Origin: Nectonema munidae
Lineage: Eukaryota; Nematomorpha; Nectonematoida; Nectonematidae
Assembly (NCBI GenBank): GCA_030549495.1
Contig: JAUIRK010000909.1
Location: forward strand, 728,001 to 792,000
Direction of reading: 5' to 3'
Length of the DNA: 64,000 bases
Position 1 is the stretch's first letter. Every line of letters starts with the position of its first letter. The notes beneath the pieces are model-generated. The model was given only the letters and a program-made list of their open reading frames with translations, made no database searches and had not been told where the DNA came from. Positions 1-10,830 of this stretch are shown piece after piece. Both the position numbers and the translations under genes were made by a program.

Positions 1-60
1 ATAAAAAACGCTTTTTCACCTTGTTGATTGATTCCATGTAATATTTTATAATTTGCTTAG

Positions 61-1311
61 ATTGGAAGCAGCAGAGGTCACATTTCTGCATATCCTCGAC
101 AGTTGGAATCATTGATTAGACTTTCAGAAGCTCATGCTAAGATTCGTTGGTCTAATCTCGTTACTCTATCCGACGTTGAAGAAGCCATTAGGTACTCTAA
201 ATAATATCAATACATATTTTTAAGGGCGAGAGAATTGCGTTTTCACATAAAAGTATGAGAGTTAAATACGGAAACAAACGCCTTTAAAAACGTTTGATGA
301 TTCAAACACAGCAGAGCAGCATTCACGCTCTGATACTTTTAGTTGCTAGCATTGCTTACACGTCCCCTCAAAATTAATATCAGTACTCCAAATATATTCT
401 AGCCAATGAACCTCTTGTAATATATGCTATATAATCCCAAAAATGTGCGCTTTATGGTATGAGTATTATACTTTTGAAACCAATTTTTTTTTATAAAGAA
501 AGAAGGAATATCATTGATTATTATTACTAGTCTAACAAAGTTGGCGAAGTATGTGTAGAAAAAAAGTAAAATATGTGTAGAAAAAAAAGCAATTATAGTA
601 TATCTTTTTATATACTAGGGATAAAAAGGAAATAAGTTCTCTTTGTCATGATTATAAACAGTATGTAGTTTTATCATTGTGAATACAATATTGAAATGAA
701 AAATAAAGTGAAGAAATTTGCCTACCTATAAAGCATTTTTTCTTCAAGTTTGATTTATGATTTCTTGCATTGTTAAATCAACAAAGAATATATATATATA
801 TAAGTTTCTAATATATCCTTTTTTTATCTAAGCGTATTTTTATAAATTTGAACGAAATTAAAATTATGTGTATATGAACAAACCCAGAAATATTTTTGCT
901 TATATGTATCAAACTAAGAGTAGATACGAAATTATGTACGCCACTTTACAATTTTAGTTTTTGATAGAATTATTGATTTTAAATGAGAGTTTCAATTTTT
1001 TCGAATTAATTGTGTAGAATATTCAGTGAAAGAAATTGATTTTTAATTTTTTTTTACATAATAGATTGCACAGAGAAGCAATGAAAGCATCAATAACTGA
1101 TCCAAAAACTGGGCTGATCGACATGAACATCCTCACCACTGGAGTGAGTGTTGAAAACTTAAAAAAGATAAAAGAATTGTCTTTTGCTATCAAAAATTGG
1201 CTACTCCAGAGTGAAAGTATGCAGAGTCTGCCTTTGAAAAGGGCATATCAAGACTTCAAAGAAACATCGGACATAGTAAAACTATTGATATCAACAATGA
1301 TTGAATGTTGA
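61..1311 (+). CDS. MCM4: MCM4 C-terminal exons (partial gene, two exons in window)
   Basis: This is the 3' end of the gene for MCM4, a subunit of the hexameric MCM2-7 replicative helicase, which acts in the nucleus. The first exon in the window (61-191) follows an acceptor TTGCTTAG and reads [20 protein letters not shown] and on through [11 protein letters not shown] to DVEEAIR; this matches the arginine-finger/sensor region [19 protein letters not shown] of MCM4. An intron (192-1064, GT...AG) splits an arginine codon. The last exon (from 1065) continues [20 protein letters not shown] and NILTTG, which are MCM4-specific, then enters the C-terminal winged-helix region with the conserved FKETSDI. 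The frame stops at 1309-1311 after STMIEC, about 20 residues before the usual end. The next frame, from about 1302 to 1369, encodes [14 protein letters not shown], which fits the missing end, so a one-base shift is likely. A candidate poly(A) signal ATTAAA lies at 1463-1468. The upstream exons are outside the window. Confidence 0.95.
192..1064 (+). other. MCM4 intron
   Basis: This is an 873-bp intron between the two MCM4 exons. The donor is AG|GTACTC and the acceptor is ACATAATAG; it is phase 2, splitting an Arg codon. It is very A+T-rich, with a short AT dinucleotide run near 790. I see no genes or recognisable elements inside it. Confidence 0.85.
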
Positions 1312-1369
1312 AGATTACGTCTCTATCGAAAATGATCTATTTTTAATAAGTGATATTGCTAAACGTTGA

Positions 1370-3950
1370 GAGGATATTTCAGTACCGCATAGGATTAATC
1401 AAAAAATTATTGAAAATCTAGATTTGAAACTTCAATTTTAATCATTTTTTATTTTTCCTTTAATTAAACAGATTGCAAAGAACATAAAGCTTATGGTTTT
1501 TTAGTAAACATTCTAAATTTATATGCAGAAAGTTTTTATTTGCGAGTAAACAAGAATTTAGGATAAAACTTAAATCGTCTAAAATAAGCCTACATTTTAT
1601 TCAAATGCGTTGTTTCTAAGTTGATGAAACCTCAGTTTTATATTTGACATATGTAGTAGTAAAACAAGTGCTTCTCTGCTTTTTTGTGTCCTCTGTGGTC
1701 TTGTTGGTCCACTAATATGTATGCATTGAACTCATATTTTAAACCAAATTGGACGTGCAATCAACAATTTTTCTTCCGCCCATTCCTAGTAAGATTCCTC
1801 CTATATAAATCCCTTTTTGAAAAACAAAATTTTCCTAAATCTATACGCACAAAAATTTTTATAGATGAAGATTTTTGTCAAAATGGGTTTTATTTTATAT
1901 GGATTGACGTTAAGTCGATTTTTGTGAAACTTCCTAAGAGTTTTTAATCCCGTTTCAAAATTTTAAATATATATCATAATTTTTACAAACTATTTGCCAA
2001 CTAGCCTTTTGTTTAGAAGAGAGAATTGCATAGATCTAATTGAAGTTCAGTAATTTTAATACATATAGCCTATTTTTTCAAAATTCATTTTTGGGCAAAT
2101 CAGTATCTTAGTAAGTTCGGGCTTTAAAACTCTAATGATCTTTTATCCATTTAGTACTAATGTTCTCAAATAGATTCAAGTTATATTACTACTATTCAAA
2201 ACAAAAGTTCGTCTTGGTTTCCTTTGGAAACATTGGTACTAAATGGGCTAAAAGAAGATTTAACGCAAAATAATGTTCATGATAAAGTAGTTCGTATACC
2301 CCTTATTTAAAATTTGATATGCTTTAGTTTGTCTATGCATTTTCTTTTTGTTCTTTTTCAGCCCATTTCCTATGATATTTTTGAAAAAAGTGTATTTGAG
2401 CTTCAACGCGAAAAGTTCTTGATAGTTGGAGCCAATAAAGTTATCAAAGTTGGACGTTTTTTGCACTAGTTAATCTTATTAAGTCATTTCTTTAAATAAA
2501 ATTTTAATTTTCTTTCCCATCTTTTTAATATCATTTAACCCTTCTTATATCATTCTATTTAACTAGGCCATACATTTAAAAAGAGCCGTAAAGTTACAAT
2601 GTAAAAATCAAGGTTACTTTCCCTTCTTTCGTTTTTTATCATAGTTTTCAAGAGATTTAAAATCAAGTAAATTCTAGAGTATTTTTTGAGTATCAAGTTT
2701 GAACTATTTCAACGAAAAGTCAAGAAGGCTGAATGTTTGACATGTAAATTGCTTTATTACTCTAAAAATGATATATTAATAAAATAATTTTCTTCTTTCA
2801 CTTTTGTTTTATAATAGTTAATTATACTCCTCAATCCTCATCACCTTACTTTTATGACCTTCTTTAGCTCCTGTTTCCGATGTTGATCGAATTTGCTTCC
2901 AGAAAAGAAAATTTTATAGTGTGTATTTTCATAATGTATAGTTTGATCCCCCGCCCCAATTTTAGTTAGCGCGGGCTCTGCTTAGAGCAAATGTACAATA
3001 GGATATCAATAGAAAAATAGAAACAAGATTAATTCATTTTATTTGAATAAATTATTATTATTATTTCAACTTTTCAAATTTTTTCCCTTTGCTCTTCTTT
3101 CTATAAACAGTAAAACGTGCTTATAACGGTCAAGCATGGGACTTATTAAAAATGACCCTTTAGAGTGGTTGGTATACACAAGCTTGTCGCTTTACATAAC
3201 TTGCTCTGTTTCAACATGTTAGTCCTCCACATCAATTTGAATTTGATAGGGTCCAATTCATCGTCAACCCTATCTGCTGGTCATATCTTACATATTCCTT
3301 GTTATGAAAAAGAATAGCCAATGCAGGCAAAAATGAATAATACACAATAAGGAGGTAGTTGAAAAAAGAAAGCAAAAAATTAAATATGTAACTAAATGAG
3401 GCTGACATTTATTTATGAATGATAAATAAAGATAATAAAAATTTAACAATATTAATTTTATTCACAAAATATAATTTTCTATCCCTCTTGTTACAATACA
3501 TTTTTATGAATAAAGTTCATACTGTTTATCAAAATAATAAAAATTAAAAAACAATAAGTTAGTAGAAATGGTCCATCAAAGTGAATTTTACTCTTTGCAA
3601 TTGAATAAAGTGGAAGATCTTTGCAACATTACTAAACTGCTTCCATTTATACGATTTTATTACAATGGATCCATTCATGGAAAGTTTTTTGTGTAAATTT
3701 TAATCATCACTGCGACATTGAATGGCCAAAATTTTTACGGTTAGTTTCTTTATATCAAATTTTAGTACAGAAAGCGGATGCATGTGAATCTTCCGACCTG
3801 AGGCGGTATATATAAGCCTAATTCTAAAAGACAAAGGATAGAATATACGTTAGGTCACTTGTGGAGATCACGGGTTCTCGGCCATTTATACCTGTAACCA
3901 TAGTGCTTCGGATATATATATATATCTCAACTTGTAAGGTTGAACGCGGG
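1370..3950. other. A+T-rich intergenic DNA
   Basis: This stretch follows MCM4. Short open frames here (for example at 1684-1947 and 2260-2466 on the minus strand) have no recognisable domains and have A+T-driven composition. I see no gene or element I can support. Confidence 0.5.
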
Positions 3951-3962
3951 TAGACAACTTGA

Positions 3963-4215
3963 GTGTCATCTCCAACCTGTATACTATGATGGTTTTTATT
4001 CCATGTACAAATGACTAGGGAGACAATGTTCAACTTTATTTTCATATTTTGCTAGATGTAAGATTTGATATACCTCATTCGGGGAGACAATGCTACATAA
4101 CTTATTACCCGTATACTACGATGGTTCATCTCCAACCTGTATACTGCTATGGTTCATCTCCAATCTGTCAGTTCATATTTTGCTAGATGTACGATTTGAT
4201 ATTCCTTATTCGTGT
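3963..4215 (+). repeat. Diverged local tandem duplication
   Basis: Two near-copies of a block lie about 133 bp apart. TTCATATTTTGCTAGATGTA starts near 4040 and recurs near 4172, each followed by a GATTTGATAT tract. Between and before them the phrase TCTCCAACCTGTATACT is repeated three times (from about 3968, 4127 and, with changes, 4157), each time near a GATGGTT-like string. It looks like replication slippage or local duplication; no coding sense was found. Confidence 0.7.
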
Positions 4216-5179
4216 AAACGATATTATATAAGTTAATACCTTTTCACTATATTAAATGATATATTTGTCAAATAATCAAAATAAAATTCTGTAATCAAAG
4301 AATCGAAAAATATGAAACTTAAAATTTTGGCGAATAATTCAAAAGTTATAAGTAATATAAAAACGAAGGTTGATTTATAAAAAACCGAAAACTAAAATTA
4401 TTTTATAAAAATCTACAAATAAATTTAGGTTCTTCATATTAAAGTGGTTTTATAATTGTGTTGGAAATTGTTAAAAATTAAAGGTGAAAATTTTTCAAAA
4501 TGTAACAAGCGTTAAGTTTCAAAATTAGCTTTTCAAAAAATAAATAAATAGACTTTTTATGATCACATATATATGTCGAACTATAATAATAAACTATTAT
4601 ATGTTATTTGAAAATGGCCTGTGATGCAACTTTTAAATATGAATTATAATGTGAGATAGATTTTCTTCGTTAAAACAGTAAAATGCTATTTCTCAACTAC
4701 TTATAATATAAGCAATGTATTCTGAAAGCCCATAAAAATACTCTAATTTGGTATATCGCATGATACATTTGGTTGAGAAATGCGAAAGTTATAAGCGTTT
4801 TAATATTTGACTAAAATTTCAGATACCAACACTACAAATAAACTAAGCGTACACTAGCCCGATAAAATAAAACACACACGTGTGCTAAAGATGTGGCGAA
4901 GCGTATGCGGGATAAAAAATCACTGCGTTCACAAACGCGTAATGCAACATGTGTTAATCTTCCTTCGCATAGTTATGCGTTAGAATCAATAATGTGATTT
5001 ATTCTACGCACACTGTCGGTATAAATATAACGAATAGCCTTCGTTAAAAATCAGAAAGGTGGTATCTAAACTAAATAAAAATTGTTTAGAAATAAAAGTA
5101 ACTAGTTTTGGTTCTATTAATCCTAAGTTTTTCAAGAGTGTGCAACTGAAAAAATCTCGTATTGACAGCGATGGAACTT

Positions 5180-6960
5180 TCCAAAGACAAAATAAATCAG
5201 CTTTAATTTTCCTAAACCGTGTACCTGAAAAATGCTAACGCAAAAAAACGCATCTCATTGGTTAGGAATTGATTTTACCTTGTGCAAAAGGCATCGTTCA
5301 TCACATGATTGGAGATAAGGCAGTCAAATCTTTAAAAAGTATATCTCTTTCTAATAATACTGTACAAATGAGAATTGCAGATATGTCAGGTGATATTCTT
5401 TCTTAAGTTATGGATGAAATTAAGACATTTCAACTTGATCTCTTTACATTACAAGTTGATGAATCAACAGATGTAGGTAATCTTCCTCAGTTATTAGTTT
5501 ATGTGCGATATATAATTAATTGTGATTTTAAGGATGAATTTCTCTTTTGCAGATCATTATAAACAACAACTAAAAGCATTGACATATTTGAAAAAATAGG
5601 TATCATTTCTTAAAGAACATGGACTTAAGTGGGAAAATTTTCGTGGCATATGTACTGATGGTGCACCGTCTATGCTTGGCTGTATATCTGGGTTTCAACA
5701 GATGGTAAAGAATGTTTCTGCACAAGCTGTTGGAGTTCATTGCATTATACATCGTCAAGTATTAGTTTCAAAATCATTGCCAACAAATTTGAAAAATGTT
5801 ATGCAATCAGTTGTTAAAGCAGTAAACTTCATAAAGTCAAATACATTGAACAATAGCTTGTTAATTAGGCAAGAAATGGATTCCAAGCATGAAGTTCTTC
5901 TATTGCACACTGAGTTAAGGTGGCTGTCAAAAGGAAAAGTATTGCAGAGATTTTTTGAGTTAAATGCTGAGATGAGAGAATTCCTATCTCATCAAGAAAG
6001 AACAGAACTTTTAAATTTCACTTGAATTATTTGGCAAATACTGCATATTTGATAGATTTCTTCAGAATTCTGAATTCACTAAAGGAGAAAATTTCAACAT
6101 ACTTGATTTTGAGGAAAAACTAACTGCCTTCCAAATGAAGCTGGATCTTTGGCTATCAAGGATAAAAAAGAGGAATTTTTACATGCTTCCCACATTAAAT
6201 ACATTTGTTGAAGAAAATGAGACTGAAGTTCCATTCAACAACAGTTTTTAAAGTTTGCTGATCCAACAATTGCAGACTTTAAAAGAGGAGTTTAGTCGAT
6301 ATTTTAGAGAAAAGCTTGATTATCCCATAGCTTACATAGAAAACCATTTGCTGCAAAAATTGACGATATTCCTGAAAGATATCAAGAGGAATTCATTGAT
6401 CTTATCACATCTGACTGTCCAAATACTGATTTTGAATCACTAACAGTTAAACAATTTTGGGTTAAGAAATTACTTTGATATACAAATTGGCTGAAGGTAT
6501 GCTGAGAATTCTCATGCTTTTACCTTCGACATATGTAGAAATGAACACACTTCGACATGTGTAGAGTGACCTTTTCATCTTTATTACTTATAAAATGGAA
6601 GCTAAGAAGTAAACTCCATGCTGAAGATGACATACATTGTTATATCCAAAACTGAGAAGTTGGTGATAGAAAAGCAGTACCAACCATCACATTAAGAACA
6701 TTATTGTTTATTATCAAAATAAAGCTTGTATTACTCGCACTTGTAACATCCAATTATGTAAATATATTATATATTTTGAGCCAATTATTTTGTATATAAA
6801 TGTATATTTTTCGTTCTTGCTATAATAAATCAAGTTACTTTAGTTATGTAGTATTCTAATGTATACCTTAATCAATGAATATAGCCTCTTTGGGTGGAGT
6901 CGCAGAAAGTCTTATAAGGCATAGATGGGGTCGCCACTGGAAAAAGTTGGGAACTAATAT
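5180..6960 (+). mobile_element. ZBED5/FAM200-like hAT transposon remnant
   Basis: This is a decayed transposase gene of the hAT group whose domesticated relatives include ZBED5 and FAM200. In order, the plus strand encodes IGDKAVKSLKSISLSNNTVQ (about 5310), QVDESTDVGNLPQLLVYVRY (about 5455, holding the first catalytic Asp in DEST), ICTDGAPSMLGCISGFQQM (about 5650), and VHCIIHRQVLVSKSLP with a following HTELRWLSKGKVLQRFFEL (5740-5960). The CTDGAPSM and RWLSKG motifs are typical of this family. Several stops and frame changes interrupt it. The 3' end near 6930-6955 (GGGGTCGCCACTGGAAAAAG followed by TTGGGAAC) resembles the terminal sequence of such elements. No intact 5' terminus was found. The longest open piece is 5672-6025. 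It is an old DNA transposon, not a host gene. Confidence 0.85.
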
Positions 6961-7069
6961 CTTATTTTTGATAACTTTTAAAAATATTTATAATAAAATA
7001 CATTGAATTTTTCTATCAATTATATTTTATATATTAATTTATTGAAAATGCACCCATTTCATATTTAAT

Positions 7070-8390
7070 AAAAGCAATCAGCCTAGCTATCATCCAATAT
7101 GGAATGCTCTTATTGCGATCCATCTTTCTTTTTCTTAGATCTAACTTACCAAATTACATATTCGCAATTTACTAAACATAACAAGTGCATTTAGTACTGC
7201 ACCCACAATTGGTCTTGAAATACTGACTCAATGTATCCTCCTTAATCTTCAATTCAAGAAAACCCTTCTTAAACGTCTCATATTCACTTAAAAATTAATA
7301 CACTATTATTTCACTCATCTTAGTCCCTTTTCTATAAATAATTGTCCTTCCATTAAATATTACACGTTTCTTCTATCCATTTTATTTTAATTATCGCAAT
7401 ATTTCCATATCCACCCTCAAATTAACCCCTTATTTTCCTTTTCCAATACACTTCCATCCTTCTCGTATCTTCACTAAAACAATAATATGCTACATCATTA
7501 ATTACATATTATCGAATAACCCATAAAACCCTTCGTATTTTACAGATGCGTCTAAAACATGCGTTTGCTTTCACCATCTTTCAACACTTCTCAATTTAAC
7601 CCTTTTTTTCTAGAATTCTCAAAATACCATTCTTCAATTTTGCTTACTAGATAAAATTCCATACTTTGTTTCAAACTAGCTTCTAAACTACTCCTACTTT
7701 TAAAACATCTATTTTCTAGTCCAAGTTATATGAGAATTTTTATCTAGATCTTTTAGCCAAGAAAGCACTTTATTTTTTCACCCATATCTACTTCAATGAA
7801 CTTTAAAATTTTAACTCTTATTTTCTATGCTATATCTACAATACTTGGAACGCAAATTCTTCTTCTTCCTTCACCATATTCTCTGGGAGCACCAAAATTT
7901 AAGCATTTCTTGCTTAATCATAAGATCGCTATCTGGACATTATCCATGCAATCAGTACTTCTTTTGTATTCATACTCCTGTCTGTTGATTTTGTTATACT
8001 AACATTGAATTCTCATCCCACTTATACATTTTTGCCCATCACTTTTTCAACAGAAATTCCTCCAAGTTTGCCAAAAAACATTAACTCGCTTTCAGTATTT
8101 TCTCAAAGGCCTCCTTTCATATTCTAAACTTTTATATGAATTAGATAGTAATATTCTTAAACCGAAAACATTCTTACAACTACACAGATCTCGTATATTA
8201 TTCAATTGTTAGGCCTCAAGAATTTAATTACTACTACCCTTAGATATCCACTATTCTTTATAAAGATTTTCATTCATTTATTTTCCTTTTCAAGAATTGC
8301 AAGTATAACTATTCTTATTGTAAATTGTTTCGACATAATCCACCTACCTTAGCTCAAACTTATAATTAGCAATATAATAATTTATAATGA
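7070..8390 (+). mobile_element. Decayed R1/I-like LINE fragment (RT C-terminus and RNase H)
   Basis: The plus strand here is C-rich relative to G, like the better-preserved LINE at 58-62.7 kb. It carries matching landmarks in the same order: IIQYGMLL at about 7095 corresponds to LQYGILSWG after the reverse transcriptase. RIFTDASKT at about 7530 corresponds to the RNase H FTDAAK motif. IWTLSMQSVLL at about 7930 corresponds to the RNase H YTDSQ segment. All are interrupted by stops, so this is an old, dead 3' fragment of the same or a sister family. The hydrophobic open frame at 7796-8002 lies inside it and is not a separate gene. Confidence 0.65.
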
Positions 8391-9480
8391 TTTAAATTAA
8401 ATGAATCACACGAGAATACAGAATTATAAACCTAAAAAAAGAATAATTTGTAAAGTTATTTATGATAGCATTTAGCAAGTTTTTTAGAATTTTTTTTTAT
8501 TTTATTTTTAAAAATTCAAAGAAAATTATTGGAACAATTCCAACTTTAAAAGCTAACAAGTAACCCTATTTTTAAATAATTTTATTATTCTTGAAAGATT
8601 AATCTTTTTTCAAAAATATAGTATGTATATATACATTAAAATGATATTTTTAAATCTATTGTTTATGCTGATTATTATATTTGTGTGCCCAAATGATTTT
8701 CATTTTGAGTTTTGACCATAAATAAGTAATTTAATGTACTTTTCTAATAAATACTTTTATAGCTAATACAAGCAAAATTTATCAAAAAATATTAAATACA
8801 GTTTAATGTTAGAATGAAGACTAAAGAAATTCAAATCTAAGAATCATGAATACGCACCGCTGGATTTTTATAAATTAAATAAAACTACTCAATCATTTGA
8901 CTAATTAAAAAATTTAATTCAATTATAATAAACAATTAAAAATACTATGGAAATTTTGTATGTGAGAGCAATAGCTTTGTAAAGAAAGATCCTTTTCATT
9001 AATCGTAACAGGAGAATTATTAGAGTTTTTGTGATTCCAAAATTTAAGGTATTCTGTCTTTTTTGGCGGTCAAGGTCTGTACCTAAGTAGTTGATATCGG
9101 ACTTCTTTTCTCCCAACGCCTCTTAGAACTAGCTTTCGAATCTAGAATGTCAAAAATTATCTAATTATATAAAAAAAAATGATATCTTCACTATTTTATT
9201 TTTGGCCTACTTTTTAAAAATTTAATTTTCCGGGTATGGTGGAGGAAAAGTAAACAAGTGCCGTTTTTTGTACAAACATTTATTCAACTCGAACTTTAAA
9301 TTCAATTTCCTGTACTATTTATATACTTGCTGTTAAATATGTTCAGTTTTTTAAGCATAGTTCAGCTTTTATTTGATATTTCGTTCCACCTAGGATAGCT
9401 CTGTATACAGTTTGAAAAACTTCTATAATCTAGAATTCGTTTTAAATTGGAAGAGTGAAACTTGTGAATTAATTAATGAC
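8391..9480. other. A+T-rich intergenic DNA
   Basis: Noncoding sequence between the decayed LINE and the small gene at 9609. An open frame on the minus strand at 8919-9116 shows no recognisable motif. No repeat ends or RNA genes were identified. Confidence 0.45.
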
Positions 9481-9608
9481 TATATATTTTTTGATTCAAC
9501 TCTCGTGTTGAGCCTTTGGTTTTATCGTTGACGCTACGCGTTCTTGGCTTATTTGCATCAGGAATTTTCCTAATCGTCAACATTTGTATTTTAGAAAAAT
9601 TATAAAAA

Positions 9609-9920
9609 ATGGCTGAACCTCGCAAAATGGGTCATATGTGTCGGACTGTGGCTGGAATGCGAAAGAAAAATTCGAACACGGTCAATGGAATTTCTAAGCA
9701 TTCTACCTCTGCCTTGCCTACCCCGCAACCTGCTCATTTAGTCCTTTCGGGCCAAGAGATTGGATTTACTGGCGATTTTAAGAAGGAGCAGTGGTATTAT
9801 CGAAACTTGAATAAAAAGTACCAAAGTGATGTCATGTTTTCTTTCAAGGGCAATTCTTCGCGAAAGAGCCACTTTGCGAATCAACCTCCTAAGCAGTGCT
9901 TATTTCAACCAAGGAAATAG
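9609..9920 (+). CDS. Unidentified 103-residue single-exon protein
   Basis: This open frame has a favourable start context (AAAAATGG), a base composition richer in G+C than its flanks, and codon use unlike random A+T-rich ORFs here. A candidate poly(A) signal AATAAA lies at 10122-10127, giving a 3' UTR of about 200 bases. The protein is basic, Ser/Asn/Lys-rich and has no signal peptide or membrane segment. A hydrophobic-aromatic patch, EIGFTGDFKKEQWYYRNLNK, is followed by SDVMFSFKGNSSRKSHFANQ and a C-terminal Pro/Gln-rich tail. I do not recognise the family. The patches of aromatic residues in a low-complexity basic context would fit a small, mostly disordered binding protein, but that is a guess. 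It could also be a processed gene copy; no poly(A) tail or target duplication is obvious. Confidence 0.55.
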   Translation: MAEPRKMGHMCRTVAGMRKKNSNTVNGISKHSTSALPTPQPAHLVLSGQEIGFTGDFKKEQWYYRNLNKKYQSDVMFSFKGNSSRKSHFANQPPKQCLFQPRK

Positions 9921-10210
9921 AAAACTTTTCTATTTTTTAATCACTCATTTATACCTTCCTGCACATTATGATTTATTTTTCTAAATTGATTTACATTTTT
10001 CTTTACACTATTAGTCTTATTTAGTATTTTTTTAAATGTTAATTTTTGTTGAAATTGATTTTTGGTTTTTTATTATATCATTAATTTTTTTCAAAATCCT
10101 TAATATTTTTCCTAATGTCAAAATAAAATAACTAGTTTTACAAAAATCTGTTTGTTAACTTGTCTTTTTAATTAAATAAATCATTCCATTGAAACGCTTT
10201 CTTTTGTAGG

Positions 10211-10290
10211 CAGGGTTGTGGAGTCGCGCGTTTCGACAAGTAGTCGCAGTCGTAATAATTATTGCTGCTACGCCCACTCCGATTTTAAAG
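10211..10290 (+). mobile_element. hAT-like terminus (CAGGGTTGTGGAGTCG)
   Basis: CAGGGTTGTGGAGTCGCGCG followed by repeated GTCG and ACTCCGA motifs matches, from memory, the terminal inverted repeat of a widespread animal hAT family beginning CAGGGCTGTGGAGTCGG. No opposite end with a matching inverted copy was found nearby, so this is a lone terminus. Related GGAGT-type debris occurs near 23.26 kb and 36.15 kb. Confidence 0.4.
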
Positions 10291-10830
10291 ATAGTTTTAT
10301 TCATAATTATTAGATTAAAAAATCAATTCATAGCCACTTTCTTTAGTGCCTAACGTGGCAAAAACACAACATAAAAAATCTTTATCATTTTGATCGAATG
10401 TTGTATTTTTGCAACTCGTTGAAAAAGGCTAAAAAAAATCAATCAAATTGTAATAAAAAGCTCTATTTATGAGTAGAAAGTTTTTGGAAAATAATGTTAA
10501 ACCGAATACTTTTCAAAAAATAATTTAGGATTAATTTAATGTTTTAATGCTATTGTTTTGGCTTAGATAAAAAGGTTATGGACAATAATTTGGAAATCTT
10601 TTTGAAGATGTAAGAAAGACACTAAACTAATAGAAACCAATAAAACATTTTAATAAACTATGTTAAAGAAAATAGATTAAACATTTTGCATTGCCACAAA
10701 GCAGAAGTGTGCAAGATTCAGATCTTTCAATGACCATCTAAAATCTGCATTTTCAAACGAGCTTGAAATATGTTACATTTCAACGCACCTTAACAATGAA
10801 AACTTTTTAAAGCTGGTTTTGATGTATACA

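Noticed and set aside
7796-8002. Hydrophobic 68-codon open frame resembling a membrane peptide
   Set aside because: It lies within the decayed LINE at the RNase H position; hydrophobicity comes from T-rich codons.
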